Assembly (NCBI RefSeq): GCF_014174375.1
Contig: NZ_JABEQE010000019.1
Span: 1 to 64,000, forward strand
Origin: Gluconacetobacter asukensis
GTDB taxonomy: Bacteria; Pseudomonadota; Alphaproteobacteria; Acetobacterales; Acetobacteraceae
Direction: 5' to 3'
Length of the DNA: 64,000 nucleotides
Shown here one piece after another: positions 35,927-45,095 of this stretch. The translations under genes were made by a program, and so were the position numbers. How positions within the stretch are numbered: the stretch's first letter is position 1; each line of letters starts with the position of its first letter. The notes beneath the pieces are model-generated. The model had not been told where the DNA came from, did no database searches, and worked only from the letters and a program-made list of their open reading frames with translations.

Positions 35927-37021
35927 GTGGAACTGGGTCTCTTTAGTCTGATGACGTTGCGGGATCATCCGAACGGCGCGGCCGGCGTGATGTCCGATAC
36001 CCGCAAGATGGTCGAAGCGGCGGAGGAACTGGGCTTTGACATCGCCTGGTTTGCCGAGCATCATTTTGCGAACTATTCGAGCTCCCCGTCGCCGCTCATG
36101 ATGGTATCCTACGCTTCGGGATGGACCAAGAAGATCAAGCTTGGGCCGGGAGTGATCGTTTTACCGCTCTACAACCCGCTGCGGGTCGCCCAGGAGATCG
36201 CGGTGGCCGACGTTCAGTCGGAAGGGCGGCTGGTCGTGGGACTGGGCACCGGATACCAGCAATATGAATTCGACCGCTACGGTACACGGCTGGAAGACAA
36301 GGTTGACGTTTTCCTGGAATACTGGGACGTGATCGAGACGGCCCTGACACAGGGTGTTGTCGAGTACAAGGGCCAGCATTTTTCGGTACCCAAGACGACG
36401 TTCGCGATTTCGACGCAACAGAAGCCCCTGCCGGAGCTTTATGTCACGTCTTCGCATCCCAGACTGCTGGAGCGTTTCAAACGCTGGCACGGCGCGCCGT
36501 TTATCGCCGCCAGCACCCTGGGCTCGCCCGTACTGTACAAGATGGCCGACGCCCTGGACGCGGGCTGGCAGGCAATCGACGAAGATCCGGCGACAAGACC
36601 GCTTGCGATCATGCAATATGTCCATATCGTCGATACGCATGCCGAAGCCCTCGCGGCGGCCGAGCGCGCGCGTTACGTCGGCCGGATGGCGCACTTCCTG
36701 CGGCAGGCGGAACTGCCGCTCGATCAGGACGGCTTTATACGCAACGAGGCCTTCCCCGGAGAAAATACGCTGGAGGGTTTCGCGAACAACATGGTCGTCG
36801 GGGACCCGCATGTGGTCGCGGAGAAGATGGTGGCCGATATCAAGCGCCTGAACCCGACCAATTATACCTGCAATTTCCAGTTTGGCTGCATGCCTCTGGA
36901 GAGTGCGATGAAATCCCTGCACCGTTTCCGGAGCGAGGTGCTGCCGCTCGTGGAACGGGAGGTCGGCCCGATTGACGCGATCGGCGCAGCGCGGCGCGGA
37001 AGCGTGCCGGCAGGCAACTGA
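35927..37021 (+). CDS. Luciferase-like flavin-dependent monooxygenase (LLM class)
   Basis: TIM-barrel flavin monooxygenase of 364 residues starting from a GTG at 35927 with a GGGAGC ribosome site. The N terminus MELGLFSLMTLRDHP, the DIAWFAEHHFANYSS region and the following KIKLGPGVIVLPLYNPLRVAQEIAVADVQSEGRLVVGLGTGYQ are typical of bacterial-luciferase-like enzymes. It uses reduced FMN, probably from the flavin reductase at 28971, to oxygenate an unknown substrate. It is the first gene of a plus-strand group with an SDR and a RidA protein, as in Rut-like pathways. Confidence 0.9.
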   Translation: MELGLFSLMTLRDHPNGAAGVMSDTRKMVEAAEELGFDIAWFAEHHFANYSSSPSPLMMVSYASGWTKKIKLGPGVIVLPLYNPLRVAQEIAVADVQSEGRLVVGLGTGYQQYEFDRYGTRLEDKVDVFLEYWDVIETALTQGVVEYKGQHFSVPKTTFAISTQQKPLPELYVTSSHPRLLERFKRWHGAPFIAASTLGSPVLYKMADALDAGWQAIDEDPATRPLAIMQYVHIVDTHAEALAAAERARYVGRMAHFLRQAELPLDQDGFIRNEAFPGENTLEGFANNMVVGDPHVVAEKMVADIKRLNPTNYTCNFQFGCMPLESAMKSLHRFRSEVLPLVEREVGPIDAIGAARRGSVPAGN

Positions 37022-37131
37022 CGCGATCCTGCGCGGGAAGCCGCATCCCTGGATCGTTATTGTAATGGGTGGCACGCATATCGCGTGGCATGTCGGGTTA
37101 TTCAGGCAGAAAGATCAGGAGGATCACGAGC

Positions 37132-37896
37132 ATGTCGATGGTTTTTTCTCTTCACGATCGTACGGCCCTCATCACCGGGGGCGCCTCGGGCATTGGCCTC
37201 GAGACAGCCAGGATGTTGGGCGAATTTGGCGCGAAGATCGCGATCAACTATCTGCCGGGCGACCCGCGCGGGGCGGAGGCGCTCGCGGCCCTGAAAGCCG
37301 AAGGGTATGACGTGGTCGGCGCGCCAGCCGACCTGGGCGATGCCGAGCAGGCCGCCGAGATGGTGCGCAAGGCCGTCAGCGATCTCGGGCGGCTGGACCT
37401 GCTTGTCAATAATGCGGGCACGCCCGGCCTGACCCGCCCGGTGCCGATCAACGATCTGGACGGAATTACCGAAGAGCTTTGGGCGACTTTGCTGAACGTC
37501 AACCTCATGAGCGTATTTCGGTGCTCCAAGGCTGCCGCTGGCGCGCTGAAGGAAAGTGGAGGGGCTATCGTCAATACCGCATCGATCGCGGGGTTCGGCG
37601 CGGTCGCGAGTTCCATCGCCTACAGCGCATCGAAGGCGGCTGTCATCAATCTGACGAAGAATCTCGCCCGGGCGCTGGCACCCGACGTGCGTGTGAATGC
37701 GGTGGCACCTGGCTGCGTCGAAAGCTCCTGGAGCATCGAATGGTCGAAGGAACGCAGCGAGAGCACGATCGAGGCCACCCCGTTGCGGCGGATCTGCTCG
37801 ACGCGCGACGTGGCCGAATTGATCGTGTTCCTGGGGTTCGGCGGCCGGATGATTACCGGCCAGACGGTCGCAATCGATGGCGGCGTTTTCATGTAA
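37132..37896 (+). CDS. Short-chain dehydrogenase/reductase
   Basis: Classical SDR of 254 residues from the ATG at 37132, which has an AGGAGG ribosome site (the frame is open to 37069). TGGASGIG binds the cofactor, NNAG and the YSASK catalytic motif (AYSASKAAVINLTKNLA) are present, and the C terminus ITGQTVAIDGGVFM closes the fold. It oxidises or reduces a carbonyl/alcohol, perhaps the product of the preceding monooxygenase. Gap to the LLM gene is 110 bp. Confidence 0.93.
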   Translation: MSMVFSLHDRTALITGGASGIGLETARMLGEFGAKIAINYLPGDPRGAEALAALKAEGYDVVGAPADLGDAEQAAEMVRKAVSDLGRLDLLVNNAGTPGLTRPVPINDLDGITEELWATLLNVNLMSVFRCSKAAAGALKESGGAIVNTASIAGFGAVASSIAYSASKAAVINLTKNLARALAPDVRVNAVAPGCVESSWSIEWSKERSESTIEATPLRRICSTRDVAELIVFLGFGGRMITGQTVAIDGGVFM

Positions 37897-38065
37897 TCGC
37901 GTACCGGATCCATCCCGCATGACTTGAAATCATGTGAGTGAATACACGCCGGTATTTCATTTTAGGGCGTCATGGCGTGATCGGGCGCGTCCGGCCGGCC
38001 ACGCGCCGTGCCAGGCAGCATCCATGGGCCTGGCACGCCTGCATCTGGCGGCCGACTGTGAGGAT

Positions 38066-38497
38066 ATGAATATGATCACGGAAATCATCAAAGTAAAATC
38101 GGGTAGCATCCTTGAAGACAAGGAGAGCTATTCGCGCGTTACGGTGCTCGGCGAATGGATTTTCATGTCTTTGACGGCAGGGCGCGACTACAAGACGCGC
38201 CGGATGCCGGAGACGGCTCGGGCGCAGGCCGAGCAGGCGTTCAGGAATGTCGAGGGCGCTCTGGCGGCGGTCGGGTCTTCGTTGGCTGACGTTATCCGTT
38301 CGCGCGTTTTTATTCCTCGCCAGGAAGACGTGAAGGATGTCATGGAATTGATCGGCGAGAAATATCGCGGCATCGATCCCACAAGCTGTGTCACGTGCTC
38401 CCCTCTCGGCGGGCCGGAATATCTGTTCGAGATCGAGATCACCGCCTATCGCGGCGCGGGATCACTGGAGAAAAAACACATCCAGATCTCGTTGTAG
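38066..38497 (+). CDS. RidA/YjgF-family deaminase-like protein
   Basis: Protein of 143 residues from the ATG at 38066 (MNMITEIIK); the frame is open to 37934 but without coding character. ESYSRVTVLGEWIFMSLTAGRD, AQAEQAFRNVEGALAAVGSSLADVIRSRVFI and EIEITAYRG are RidA/YjgF landmarks. RidA proteins hydrolyse enamine/imine intermediates; a subgroup (RutC) does a step in pyrimidine breakdown. The Arg of the canonical IRV/R active site is seen in DVIRSRVFI. Its place in this operon suggests clean-up of a reactive N-containing intermediate. Confidence 0.88.
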   Translation: MNMITEIIKVKSGSILEDKESYSRVTVLGEWIFMSLTAGRDYKTRRMPETARAQAEQAFRNVEGALAAVGSSLADVIRSRVFIPRQEDVKDVMELIGEKYRGIDPTSCVTCSPLGGPEYLFEIEITAYRGAGSLEKKHIQISL

Positions 38498-38738
38498 AGC
38501 CGGGTGCCCTTCCGCCCGGGCCCGATGGTGTGGGGGAACCGCCGGTACCTGCAGGGTGCCGGCCACCCGCCGGCGCCTCGCGCCATCCTGCCAGGTCCGT
38601 CGGGTTCAATCTGGTGTCACGGCAGCGCGTTCAAGTGCCCTTTACCAGATCGGTCCATCCCTTCCCCGCCGCCGATGCGTCGACAGGGGTTTAAGGATGT
38701 AATATGTCTCTTCGAAAGCTTGCCTGGAGGAGAGAAAC

Positions 38739-39467
38739 GTGGCCGTGCTGGGGAAAGCCAAGACGCCGCTAGTACCCATCAAGACGCTGGAAAGCTCGGA
38801 ATTCGCTTCTGAACAGATCAGGAACGCGATCATCTCGGGCGAATTCCAGCCGGGCGATCGCCTTGTTGAGCAGCAGCTTACCGAGATGCTTGACGTGTCG
38901 CGCCATCCGATCCGCGAGGCCCTGCGCGTGCTCGCTCGGGAAGGCTTCGTCGAGCTTCGGCGTAATCGCGGTGCCGTCGTCAGCGCCGTCGATGCGGCGG
39001 ATGTTCTTGAAGTCTACAAGATCCGCATGGCACTCGGCAAAATTGCCCTGACATATCTTATCGAGGAACTTGGAGGGATGGATGCGCGCAATCTGCGTGC
39101 CCTCGAGAAGCTTAGCCAGAACGCGATCCGCTTCGCGCAGATGGAGAAGCAGGAGGAAACCATCCAGAACGATCTCAAATTCCAGCAGGCGATCATAGAC
39201 GCGACCGGGTTGCAGAGAACCATCCGTTGCTTTTCTGAACTGACAGGCGATGTTCGCCGTTTCAACTGCATGCTCGGCGCGGTCTATACTGATCGTCTGA
39301 CCGACGCCGAACGCTATGTTGTCGCGCTTTTTCACGCGATCCGCGACAAGGACCTGGCGGCCGCGCAGCGCATCTGGCAGGCGAAATTCGCCAAGGCCGT
39401 TGAGAGATATCTGGCGCTTATCAAGGATGTCGGTTCCGATGGTATCGCCACGGAAGCGAAGGGTTGA
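38739..39467 (+). CDS. GntR-family regulator, FadR (FCD) subgroup
   Basis: Regulator of 242 residues starting from a GTG at 38739 preceded by GGAGAGAAAC. The winged helix (about 20-80) contains FQPGDRLVEQQLTEMLDVSRHPIREALRVLAREGFVELRRNRGAVV, and an all-helical FCD ligand domain follows with DLKFQQAIIDATG. FCD regulators usually repress catabolic operons until the substrate or an intermediate binds. Likely targets are the divergent promoters at 35424-35926, where two FadR-type dyads occur. It closes the catabolic group. Confidence 0.92.
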   Translation: MAVLGKAKTPLVPIKTLESSEFASEQIRNAIISGEFQPGDRLVEQQLTEMLDVSRHPIREALRVLAREGFVELRRNRGAVVSAVDAADVLEVYKIRMALGKIALTYLIEELGGMDARNLRALEKLSQNAIRFAQMEKQEETIQNDLKFQQAIIDATGLQRTIRCFSELTGDVRRFNCMLGAVYTDRLTDAERYVVALFHAIRDKDLAAAQRIWQAKFAKAVERYLALIKDVGSDGIATEAKG

Positions 39468-39520
39468 TGTCGCCCGATTGATATTCGGCCTGGAGCGATC
39501 TGACGCGCGTTTCCTCAGTG

Positions 39521-40441
39521 TCAGTTCAGTTCGCTCTGGATCTGGCGGGCGACGCGGAAGATGGTTTCGCGTAGCCAGCGGTGGACCGGGTCGTTGTCGC
39601 GCCTGGGGTGCCAGGCCTGGAAGGCTTCGACGCGGGGGAGCGGGAACGGGTAGTCGAACAGGGCCAGTCCGCGTTCGGCCAGCGGCACGCGGTAGAGGGC
39701 CATGTCGGGCAGGGTCACGATGAGGTCCGTGTCGCGCATGCTGTCGATCATGGCCTTGTAATGCGGGACGACCAGGACGATGCGGCGGGACAGGCCGTGC
39801 TGGTCGCGCAGGATGCGGTCGATCGGGCCGTGGGCGCGGCCGCGGCGCGAGACGCTGATATGGTCGTAACGGGTCAGGGCTTCGGGCGTGATGCCCTCGG
39901 CGAAGATCGGGTGGTCCTTTCGCACCAGCGCCTTCATGATGTTGTAGAAGATGGTCTGGCGGCGGATTTCCGGCTTCAGCATGTCGGTCGCGCCGATATA
40001 GAGGTCGATCGCGTCCTCGCGCAGGGCCTGGTTGGCGGCGTCGTCGACTTCGGGCGCGAAGACCAGTTCGCAGTTCGGGCAATCGTGCCGGAGTGCCCGC
40101 AACAGCGGCAGCGCCAGCGGGGCGATGACGACATCGTTGGCGCGGATGGTGAATTTGGGCGCCATGTTGCGCAGGTCGGCCAGGACCTGGGTTTCGATCA
40201 GCCCGTCGGCGGCGCGTACCACCGCCTGCACCCGGTCACGGATGCCCAGCGCGAAGGCCGAGGCGATGAGGTGCCGGCCCGAGGGCACCAGGATCGGGTC
40301 GCCGAAGACGCCGCGTAATTTGGCCAGGTGGCGGCTCATCGCCGGTTCGCTGACATGCATGCGCCGCGCGGCGATGGAGACGCTCTGCTCTTCAATCAGC
40401 ACCTGCAGGAAGCGCAACAGGTCGAGATCGTATCCACGCAT
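39521..40441 (-). CDS. LysR-family regulator of the efflux operon
   Basis: LysR protein of 306 residues with an N-terminal helix-turn-helix (MRGYDLDLLRFLQVLIEEQSVSIAARRMHVSEPAMSRHLAKLR; the motif starts near 20) and a long effector domain resembling the NodD/NocR branch. It is divergent from an MFS/HlyD/outer-membrane efflux operon 118 bp away and probably activates it in response to a toxic or signal compound. No clear T-N11-A box was pinned down. Confidence 0.9.
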   Translation of the reverse strand: MRGYDLDLLRFLQVLIEEQSVSIAARRMHVSEPAMSRHLAKLRGVFGDPILVPSGRHLIASAFALGIRDRVQAVVRAADGLIETQVLADLRNMAPKFTIRANDVVIAPLALPLLRALRHDCPNCELVFAPEVDDAANQALREDAIDLYIGATDMLKPEIRRQTIFYNIMKALVRKDHPIFAEGITPEALTRYDHISVSRRGRAHGPIDRILRDQHGLSRRIVLVVPHYKAMIDSMRDTDLIVTLPDMALYRVPLAERGLALFDYPFPLPRVEAFQAWHPRRDNDPVHRWLRETIFRVARQIQSELN

Positions 40442-40559
40442 CCGGGCAGCCTATCTTTTCGCGCAGGGGAAAGGCCAGCGGAAACGCTTCCGGAAAGTGG
40501 AAGCCTGACATAATCGGAATGGAGGTTTTCGGCGTTTCGATTTCGATGATCATCCGGCC

Positions 40560-42257
40560 ATGATTTCCGACCCCCATGATATGCGCGGCGGCGCGGCGGC
40601 CCCGGATGGGCTGACCATACCGGCCCCTCCGCCGGCGGCGGCTGCCCCGGCGGCGCCGGTGATCCATGCCGCGCCGCCGGTGCCGTCGTACATTCCGCCC
40701 TTCGGGCTGCGCACGATCATCGGCTGTCTGGGCATGCTGCTGGCGGTGCATGTGGCGGGGTTCAACGAGCATGTGACGGAAATCGGCCTGTCCGACATTC
40801 GTGGTGCCATGCATATCGGCCACGATGAGGGCACCTGGTTCACCACGATCTACGAGGCGTTCAACATCGCGTCCATGGCGTTCACGCCGTGGTTCTACAT
40901 GACGTTTTCGATCTATCGTTTTTCGATCTTCATCACCGCGACGATGGCGCTGCTGGCCATTCCAGCACCCTTCATGCCCGACATCACGTCGCTTTGCGTA
41001 CTGCGGGCGTTCCAGGGGCTGACGGCGGGGTGCCTGCCGCCGGTGCTGATGACCGTGATGCTGAAATATCTGCCGGCGGAAATTCGGGTGTTCGGCATTG
41101 GCGGCTATGCCATGAGTGCGACCTTCGGCCCCAATCTGGGCCTGCCGCTGGAAGCGTTCTGGTTCGAACATGTCGGCTGGCACTGGCTGTATTGGGAGAT
41201 CATTCCCCTGGCCGCGCTGTCGGTGGCGATGCTGGCCTATGGGCTGCCGCGCGACCCGATGCATCTGGAGCGGTTCGAGAAATTCAACTGGTTCGGGTTG
41301 CTGGTCGGGCTGCCGGCGATCTGTTCGCTGGTGATCGTGCTGTATCAGGGCGACCGGCTGGACTGGTTCCGCTCGCCCGTCATCACGCATCTGGCGTTGT
41401 GGGGCGGGGCCGCGTTCGTCGTGTTCCTGATCAACGAATCGTTTCATCCCAGCCCGTATTTCAAGATTCATTATTGGCTGTCGCGCAATATCCAGGCCTC
41501 GCTGCTGTCGCTGGTGGGGATTCTGGCGATCTGCGGGCTGATGGCCGAATTGCCGGCGCTGTATCTGGAGGAGGTGCGGGGCTACCGGCCGATCCAGACC
41601 GCGCCGGTCTCGCTGGTGGTGGCGCTGCCGCAATTGATCATGCTTCCGCTGATCGCGGCCATCTGCAACAGCCGTCGTGTCGATTGCCGCTATGTGCTGG
41701 CCGGCGGCATGCTGTGCCTGGCGGCGGCTGCGTGGTGCGGCACCTGGCTGACGCCCGACTGGGTGCGGGAGAATTTCTACCTCATCCAGATTCTTCAGGT
41801 ATTCGGCCAGCCGATGACGGTGATCCCGACCCTGATGCTGGCGACGCTGGCGCTGGGGCCGGCGGACGGGCCGTTCATCTCGGGCATGGTCAACATGCTC
41901 AAGGGGCTGGCCAATGCCGTGGCCTTCGCGCTGTTCGCCGCACTGACGCGGCGGCGGGAGCAGTATCATTCCACCATGCTGCTCGACCATCACGGCACGC
42001 ACGGGCTGGCGTTGCAGGGGCTGGGCGACCCGATCGGCCAGCAGCTTGCCGGGACCTCGCCCGATGCCGCGCATGTCGCGCGCAACGCGCTGGAAGTCTT
42101 TCACACTTACATACGCGAGCAGGCGCTCGTTCTCGGGCTGGCGGACATCTATTTCATCCTGATCTGGGTCTGCCTGTTCTACGCCGTGCTGAACGTCGTC
42201 CTGCCTCGCCGCGTCTATCCGCCCCGCCCGCCGTCGGCGACGGCTCCTGCCCACTGA
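40560..42257 (+). CDS. EmrB/DHA2-type MFS drug exporter
   Basis: Fourteen-segment proton antiporter of 565 residues. An Ala/Pro-rich cytoplasmic N terminus (1-48) precedes FGLRTIIGCLGMLLAVHVAGFNEHVTEIGLSDIRGAMHIGHDEGTWFTTIYEAF. The DHA2 features include VLRAFQGLTAGCLPPVLMTVML in segment 4-5. It should work with the HlyD-family adaptor and outer-membrane channel that follow, moving hydrophobic compounds across both membranes. Start at 40560 is the only good ATG near the LysR promoter region. Confidence 0.92.
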   Translation: MISDPHDMRGGAAAPDGLTIPAPPPAAAAPAAPVIHAAPPVPSYIPPFGLRTIIGCLGMLLAVHVAGFNEHVTEIGLSDIRGAMHIGHDEGTWFTTIYEAFNIASMAFTPWFYMTFSIYRFSIFITATMALLAIPAPFMPDITSLCVLRAFQGLTAGCLPPVLMTVMLKYLPAEIRVFGIGGYAMSATFGPNLGLPLEAFWFEHVGWHWLYWEIIPLAALSVAMLAYGLPRDPMHLERFEKFNWFGLLVGLPAICSLVIVLYQGDRLDWFRSPVITHLALWGGAAFVVFLINESFHPSPYFKIHYWLSRNIQASLLSLVGILAICGLMAELPALYLEEVRGYRPIQTAPVSLVVALPQLIMLPLIAAICNSRRVDCRYVLAGGMLCLAAAAWCGTWLTPDWVRENFYLIQILQVFGQPMTVIPTLMLATLALGPADGPFISGMVNMLKGLANAVAFALFAALTRRREQYHSTMLLDHHGTHGLALQGLGDPIGQQLAGTSPDAAHVARNALEVFHTYIREQALVLGLADIYFILIWVCLFYAVLNVVLPRRVYPPRPPSATAPAH

Positions 42258-42276
42258 TTCCTGCGGACTCCATCGA

Positions 42277-43353
42277 ATGATTTACAGAAAACCCCTGCTT
42301 TATGCTGGCAGTACCGCCATCGTGCTTGCACTCGCCGCGTGGGGCGGCAGTCGGCTGGTGCTGGGCAATGGTGTCGACCAATACACGAACGATGCTTATG
42401 TCACCGCCGATTTCACCGCCGTCGCCCCCAAGGTGGCGGGCCGGATCGACCGCGTGCTGGCCGAGGATAACGAGGCCGTGCATGCGGGCGACGAGCTGGC
42501 CCATATCGAGGATGACGATTACCACGCGGCGCTGGATGCCGCGCGCGGCCGGCTGCTGGCCGCACAGGGGGCGGTGGGGAACCTGGAAGCGGAGCTGGCG
42601 CGGCAGGATTCGGTGATTGCGGGCGCGCGGGCGGCGGTGCAGGCCGACCAGGCCACGTTGCTGTTCGCGCGCCAGAACATGGCGCGCTATCGCGACCTGT
42701 CATCGGGTGGGGCGGGCACGGTGGAGCAGAAGCAGGCCACCGAGGCGCGCGAGAGGGAGACCGAGGCCGCCGTGGCGCGGGACGAGGCCGCGACCGACAG
42801 TGCCATCCGGCAGGTCGATGTGCTGAAGGCGCAGTTGGCGCGAGCGCAGGGGGAGTTGTTGCAGGCACAGGGGGACGCGCGGCAGGCGGAATTGAACCTG
42901 TCCTACTGCACCATTCCGGCGCCGGTGAGCGGCATTGTCGGCGAGCGCGGGGTGCGTGTCGGTGCCTATGTGCATCCGGGCACTGCGATCCTGGCCGTGG
43001 TGCCCACGCAGGCGGCCTATGTGCTGGCGAATTACCAGGAAACGCAATTGACGCATGTGCAGACGGGGCAGAGTGCGACCATATGGGTCGATACCTTTCC
43101 CGGCCATCCGCTGAAGGCGCATGTGGATTCGCTGGCGCCCGCGACCGGCGTGGCCTTCGCGCCGATCCAGCCGGACAATGCGACCGGCAATTTCACCAAG
43201 GTGGTGCAGCGTGTTCCGGTCAAGCTGACCTTCGACCCCGGCCAGCCTCTGGCGGCCAGGGTCCGTGTCGGCATGTCGGTGGAAGTCAGCATCGATACTG
43301 CGTCCCAGCCCTCCGGGCCTCATGCCGATGATGCGCGCTATGTCTGGCGTTAG
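42277..43353 (+). CDS. HlyD/EmrA-type membrane fusion protein
   Basis: Periplasmic adaptor of 358 residues: a membrane anchor (about 8-28), the lipoyl half-motifs VAPKVAGRIDRVLAEDNEAVHAGDEL and IPAPVSGIVGERGVRVGAYV, and a long coiled-coil hairpin between them (about 85-220, Gln/Ala-rich). It bridges the MFS pump and the outer-membrane factor. Starts 19 bp after the pump gene. Confidence 0.93.
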   Translation: MIYRKPLLYAGSTAIVLALAAWGGSRLVLGNGVDQYTNDAYVTADFTAVAPKVAGRIDRVLAEDNEAVHAGDELAHIEDDDYHAALDAARGRLLAAQGAVGNLEAELARQDSVIAGARAAVQADQATLLFARQNMARYRDLSSGGAGTVEQKQATEARERETEAAVARDEAATDSAIRQVDVLKAQLARAQGELLQAQGDARQAELNLSYCTIPAPVSGIVGERGVRVGAYVHPGTAILAVVPTQAAYVLANYQETQLTHVQTGQSATIWVDTFPGHPLKAHVDSLAPATGVAFAPIQPDNATGNFTKVVQRVPVKLTFDPGQPLAARVRVGMSVEVSIDTASQPSGPHADDARYVWR

Positions 43354-43366
43354 GGCTCTGTCGGCC

Positions 43367-44911
43367 ATGCATCGTGCCAGACGAACCGTCCGCCGATCTC
43401 TCGCCCCCGCCCTCTGCCTCTCGGCCCTGACCGCCTGCACGGTCGGCCCCGACTATCATAAGCCGGTGGCCGACAGTCCGCGCGCGTGGCATCAGAGCGT
43501 GGCGCCCGCACCCAGCCACCCGGTCATGGCCTCGACCGATCCGCAATGGTGGCGGCAGTTCAACGACCCGGTGCTGACGGCGCTGGAGCAGGATGTCGCG
43601 GCGGCGAATCTGGACCTTCAGGCGGCATCGCTGCGGCTGATGGAAAGCGCGGCCGAGCGGCGGATTGCCAGTGCGGCGCAGTTTCCGCATGCCGAGGCCA
43701 ATGCGTCCTATGCGCGCGAGCGCGCCAGCACCAACGGCATCCTCGGCCTGCTGGGGACCATGGAGCGCGAGCAGGCCGGGACGGTGGCCAGCGGCACGCA
43801 GGGTTTCGGCCCGACCGCGCTGCCGGGCAGTGTGGGCAATCCGTCGTTCAACCTGCCGCAATATGGCATGAATGCCTCGTGGGAAGTCGATCTGTGGGGG
43901 CATGTGCGGCGGCAGGTGGAAGCGGCCACGGCGGCCATGCAGGCCAGCGAGGATATGCGCCGCGACGTGCTGGTGTCGCTGATGGCCGAGACCGCGCAGG
44001 ATTATATCGACCTGCGGGGCGTGCAGGCGCGGCTGGCCATTCTGGACCATAACATCGCCATTGCCCGCGATAGCGTGCGGCTGACGACGATGCGCTTCGA
44101 CCACGGGGCGGCGACGCGGCTGGATGTGGCGGATTCGACGGGCCAGTTGCGCGGGTTCGAGGCCCAGCGGTCGCCGCTGGAGCGCCAGCAGGTGCATCTG
44201 CTCAATGCGTTGAGCTTTCTGGTGGCGCGCGCGCCCGGCGCGCTGAATGCGCAGCTTGGCAAGCCCGCGCCCATTCCGCCGGTGCCGGCCGAGCTGCCGG
44301 TCGGGCTGCCGTCGCAATTGGCCGAGCGGCGGCCGGACATTCGCATGGCGGAGGAGCGGCTGCATGTCGCCACCGCCAGCGTTGGTGTCGCGGTGGCCGA
44401 TTTCTTCCCGCGCATCACGCTGTCGGGCAGCCTCGATATCCAGGCGCTGCAATTCAGCGGGCTGGGGTCCTGGGCGTCGCGCCAGTACGGGTTCGGGCCG
44501 ACGGCTACCCTGCCGCTGTTCGAGGGCGGGCGGCTGACCGGGCAGTTGCGTCTGCGCAAGGCCCAGCAGAAGGAGGCCGCGATCATGCTGCGCCGGACGG
44601 TGCTGAAGGCGTGGCAGGAGGTCGACGATGCGATGACCGACCTGGCGACCGCGCAAGCCGAACGCGACCGGCTGCGCGAGGCGGTGCGGGAGAACGAGAT
44701 CGCCGTGGACACCGCGCGGGCGCAATACAAGGCGGGGTCTTCGGATTTCCTGACCGTGCTGACGGTGCAGAACCAGCTTCTGGCATCGCAGGCCCGGTTC
44801 GTGGATGCGACGACGGAGATTTCGCGCGCGGTGACGCAGCTTTATCGCGCGCTGGGCGGCGGGTGGGAGGCGACTTACCCTGACGCGGCCCCGGCGACAG
44901 CGCATGGCTGA
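43367..44911 (+). CDS. Outer-membrane efflux lipoprotein (NodT/OprM family)
   Basis: TolC-like channel of 514 residues from the ATG at 43367, which gives a proper lipoprotein signal (LCLSALTAC, lipid-attached Cys24). It continues VGPDYHKPVADSP, DPQWWRQFNDPVLTALEQDVAAANLDLQAA and two repeats of the OEP domain, with AEARP-like LAERRPDIRMAEERLHVATASVGVAVADFFPRITLSGS. Upstream in-frame ATGs (for example 43340) overlap the adaptor gene and are possible. The stop is merged with a 160-bp palindromic repeat. Confidence 0.92.
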   Translation: MHRARRTVRRSLAPALCLSALTACTVGPDYHKPVADSPRAWHQSVAPAPSHPVMASTDPQWWRQFNDPVLTALEQDVAAANLDLQAASLRLMESAAERRIASAAQFPHAEANASYARERASTNGILGLLGTMEREQAGTVASGTQGFGPTALPGSVGNPSFNLPQYGMNASWEVDLWGHVRRQVEAATAAMQASEDMRRDVLVSLMAETAQDYIDLRGVQARLAILDHNIAIARDSVRLTTMRFDHGAATRLDVADSTGQLRGFEAQRSPLERQQVHLLNALSFLVARAPGALNAQLGKPAPIPPVPAELPVGLPSQLAERRPDIRMAEERLHVATASVGVAVADFFPRITLSGSLDIQALQFSGLGSWASRQYGFGPTATLPLFEGGRLTGQLRLRKAQQKEAAIMLRRTVLKAWQEVDDAMTDLATAQAERDRLREAVRENEIAVDTARAQYKAGSSDFLTVLTVQNQLLASQARFVDATTEISRAVTQLYRALGGGWEATYPDAAPATAHG

Positions 44912-45075
44912 GAGTCTGTCTGGACATGCGCGCTGGCGGCGATCCGACGCGCGTTTCCTGCGCTTCGGTGCTCACGGCCCCAAAGGCCGCTCTGCTCCGA
45001 TGCTCGGAAACACACGACGGGCGCGGCCCTGACGGGCCGCTCTCGCTCGCCAGCCCACATTTCCAGACAGACTCT
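44911..45075. repeat. 160-bp palindromic intergenic repeat, family 1, copy 3
   Basis: Arms AGAGTCTGTCTGGACATG (44911-44928, including the last base of the upstream stop codon) and CATTTCCAGACAGACTCT (45058-45075) pair over 18 bp with one mismatch. The interior has the same orientation as copy 1 and is near-identical. The terminal arms differ from copies 1 and 2 by paired changes. The downstream gene begins 20 bp later. Confidence 0.88.
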
Positions 45076-45095
45076 GAAGAAAGGATCAGGACCCG

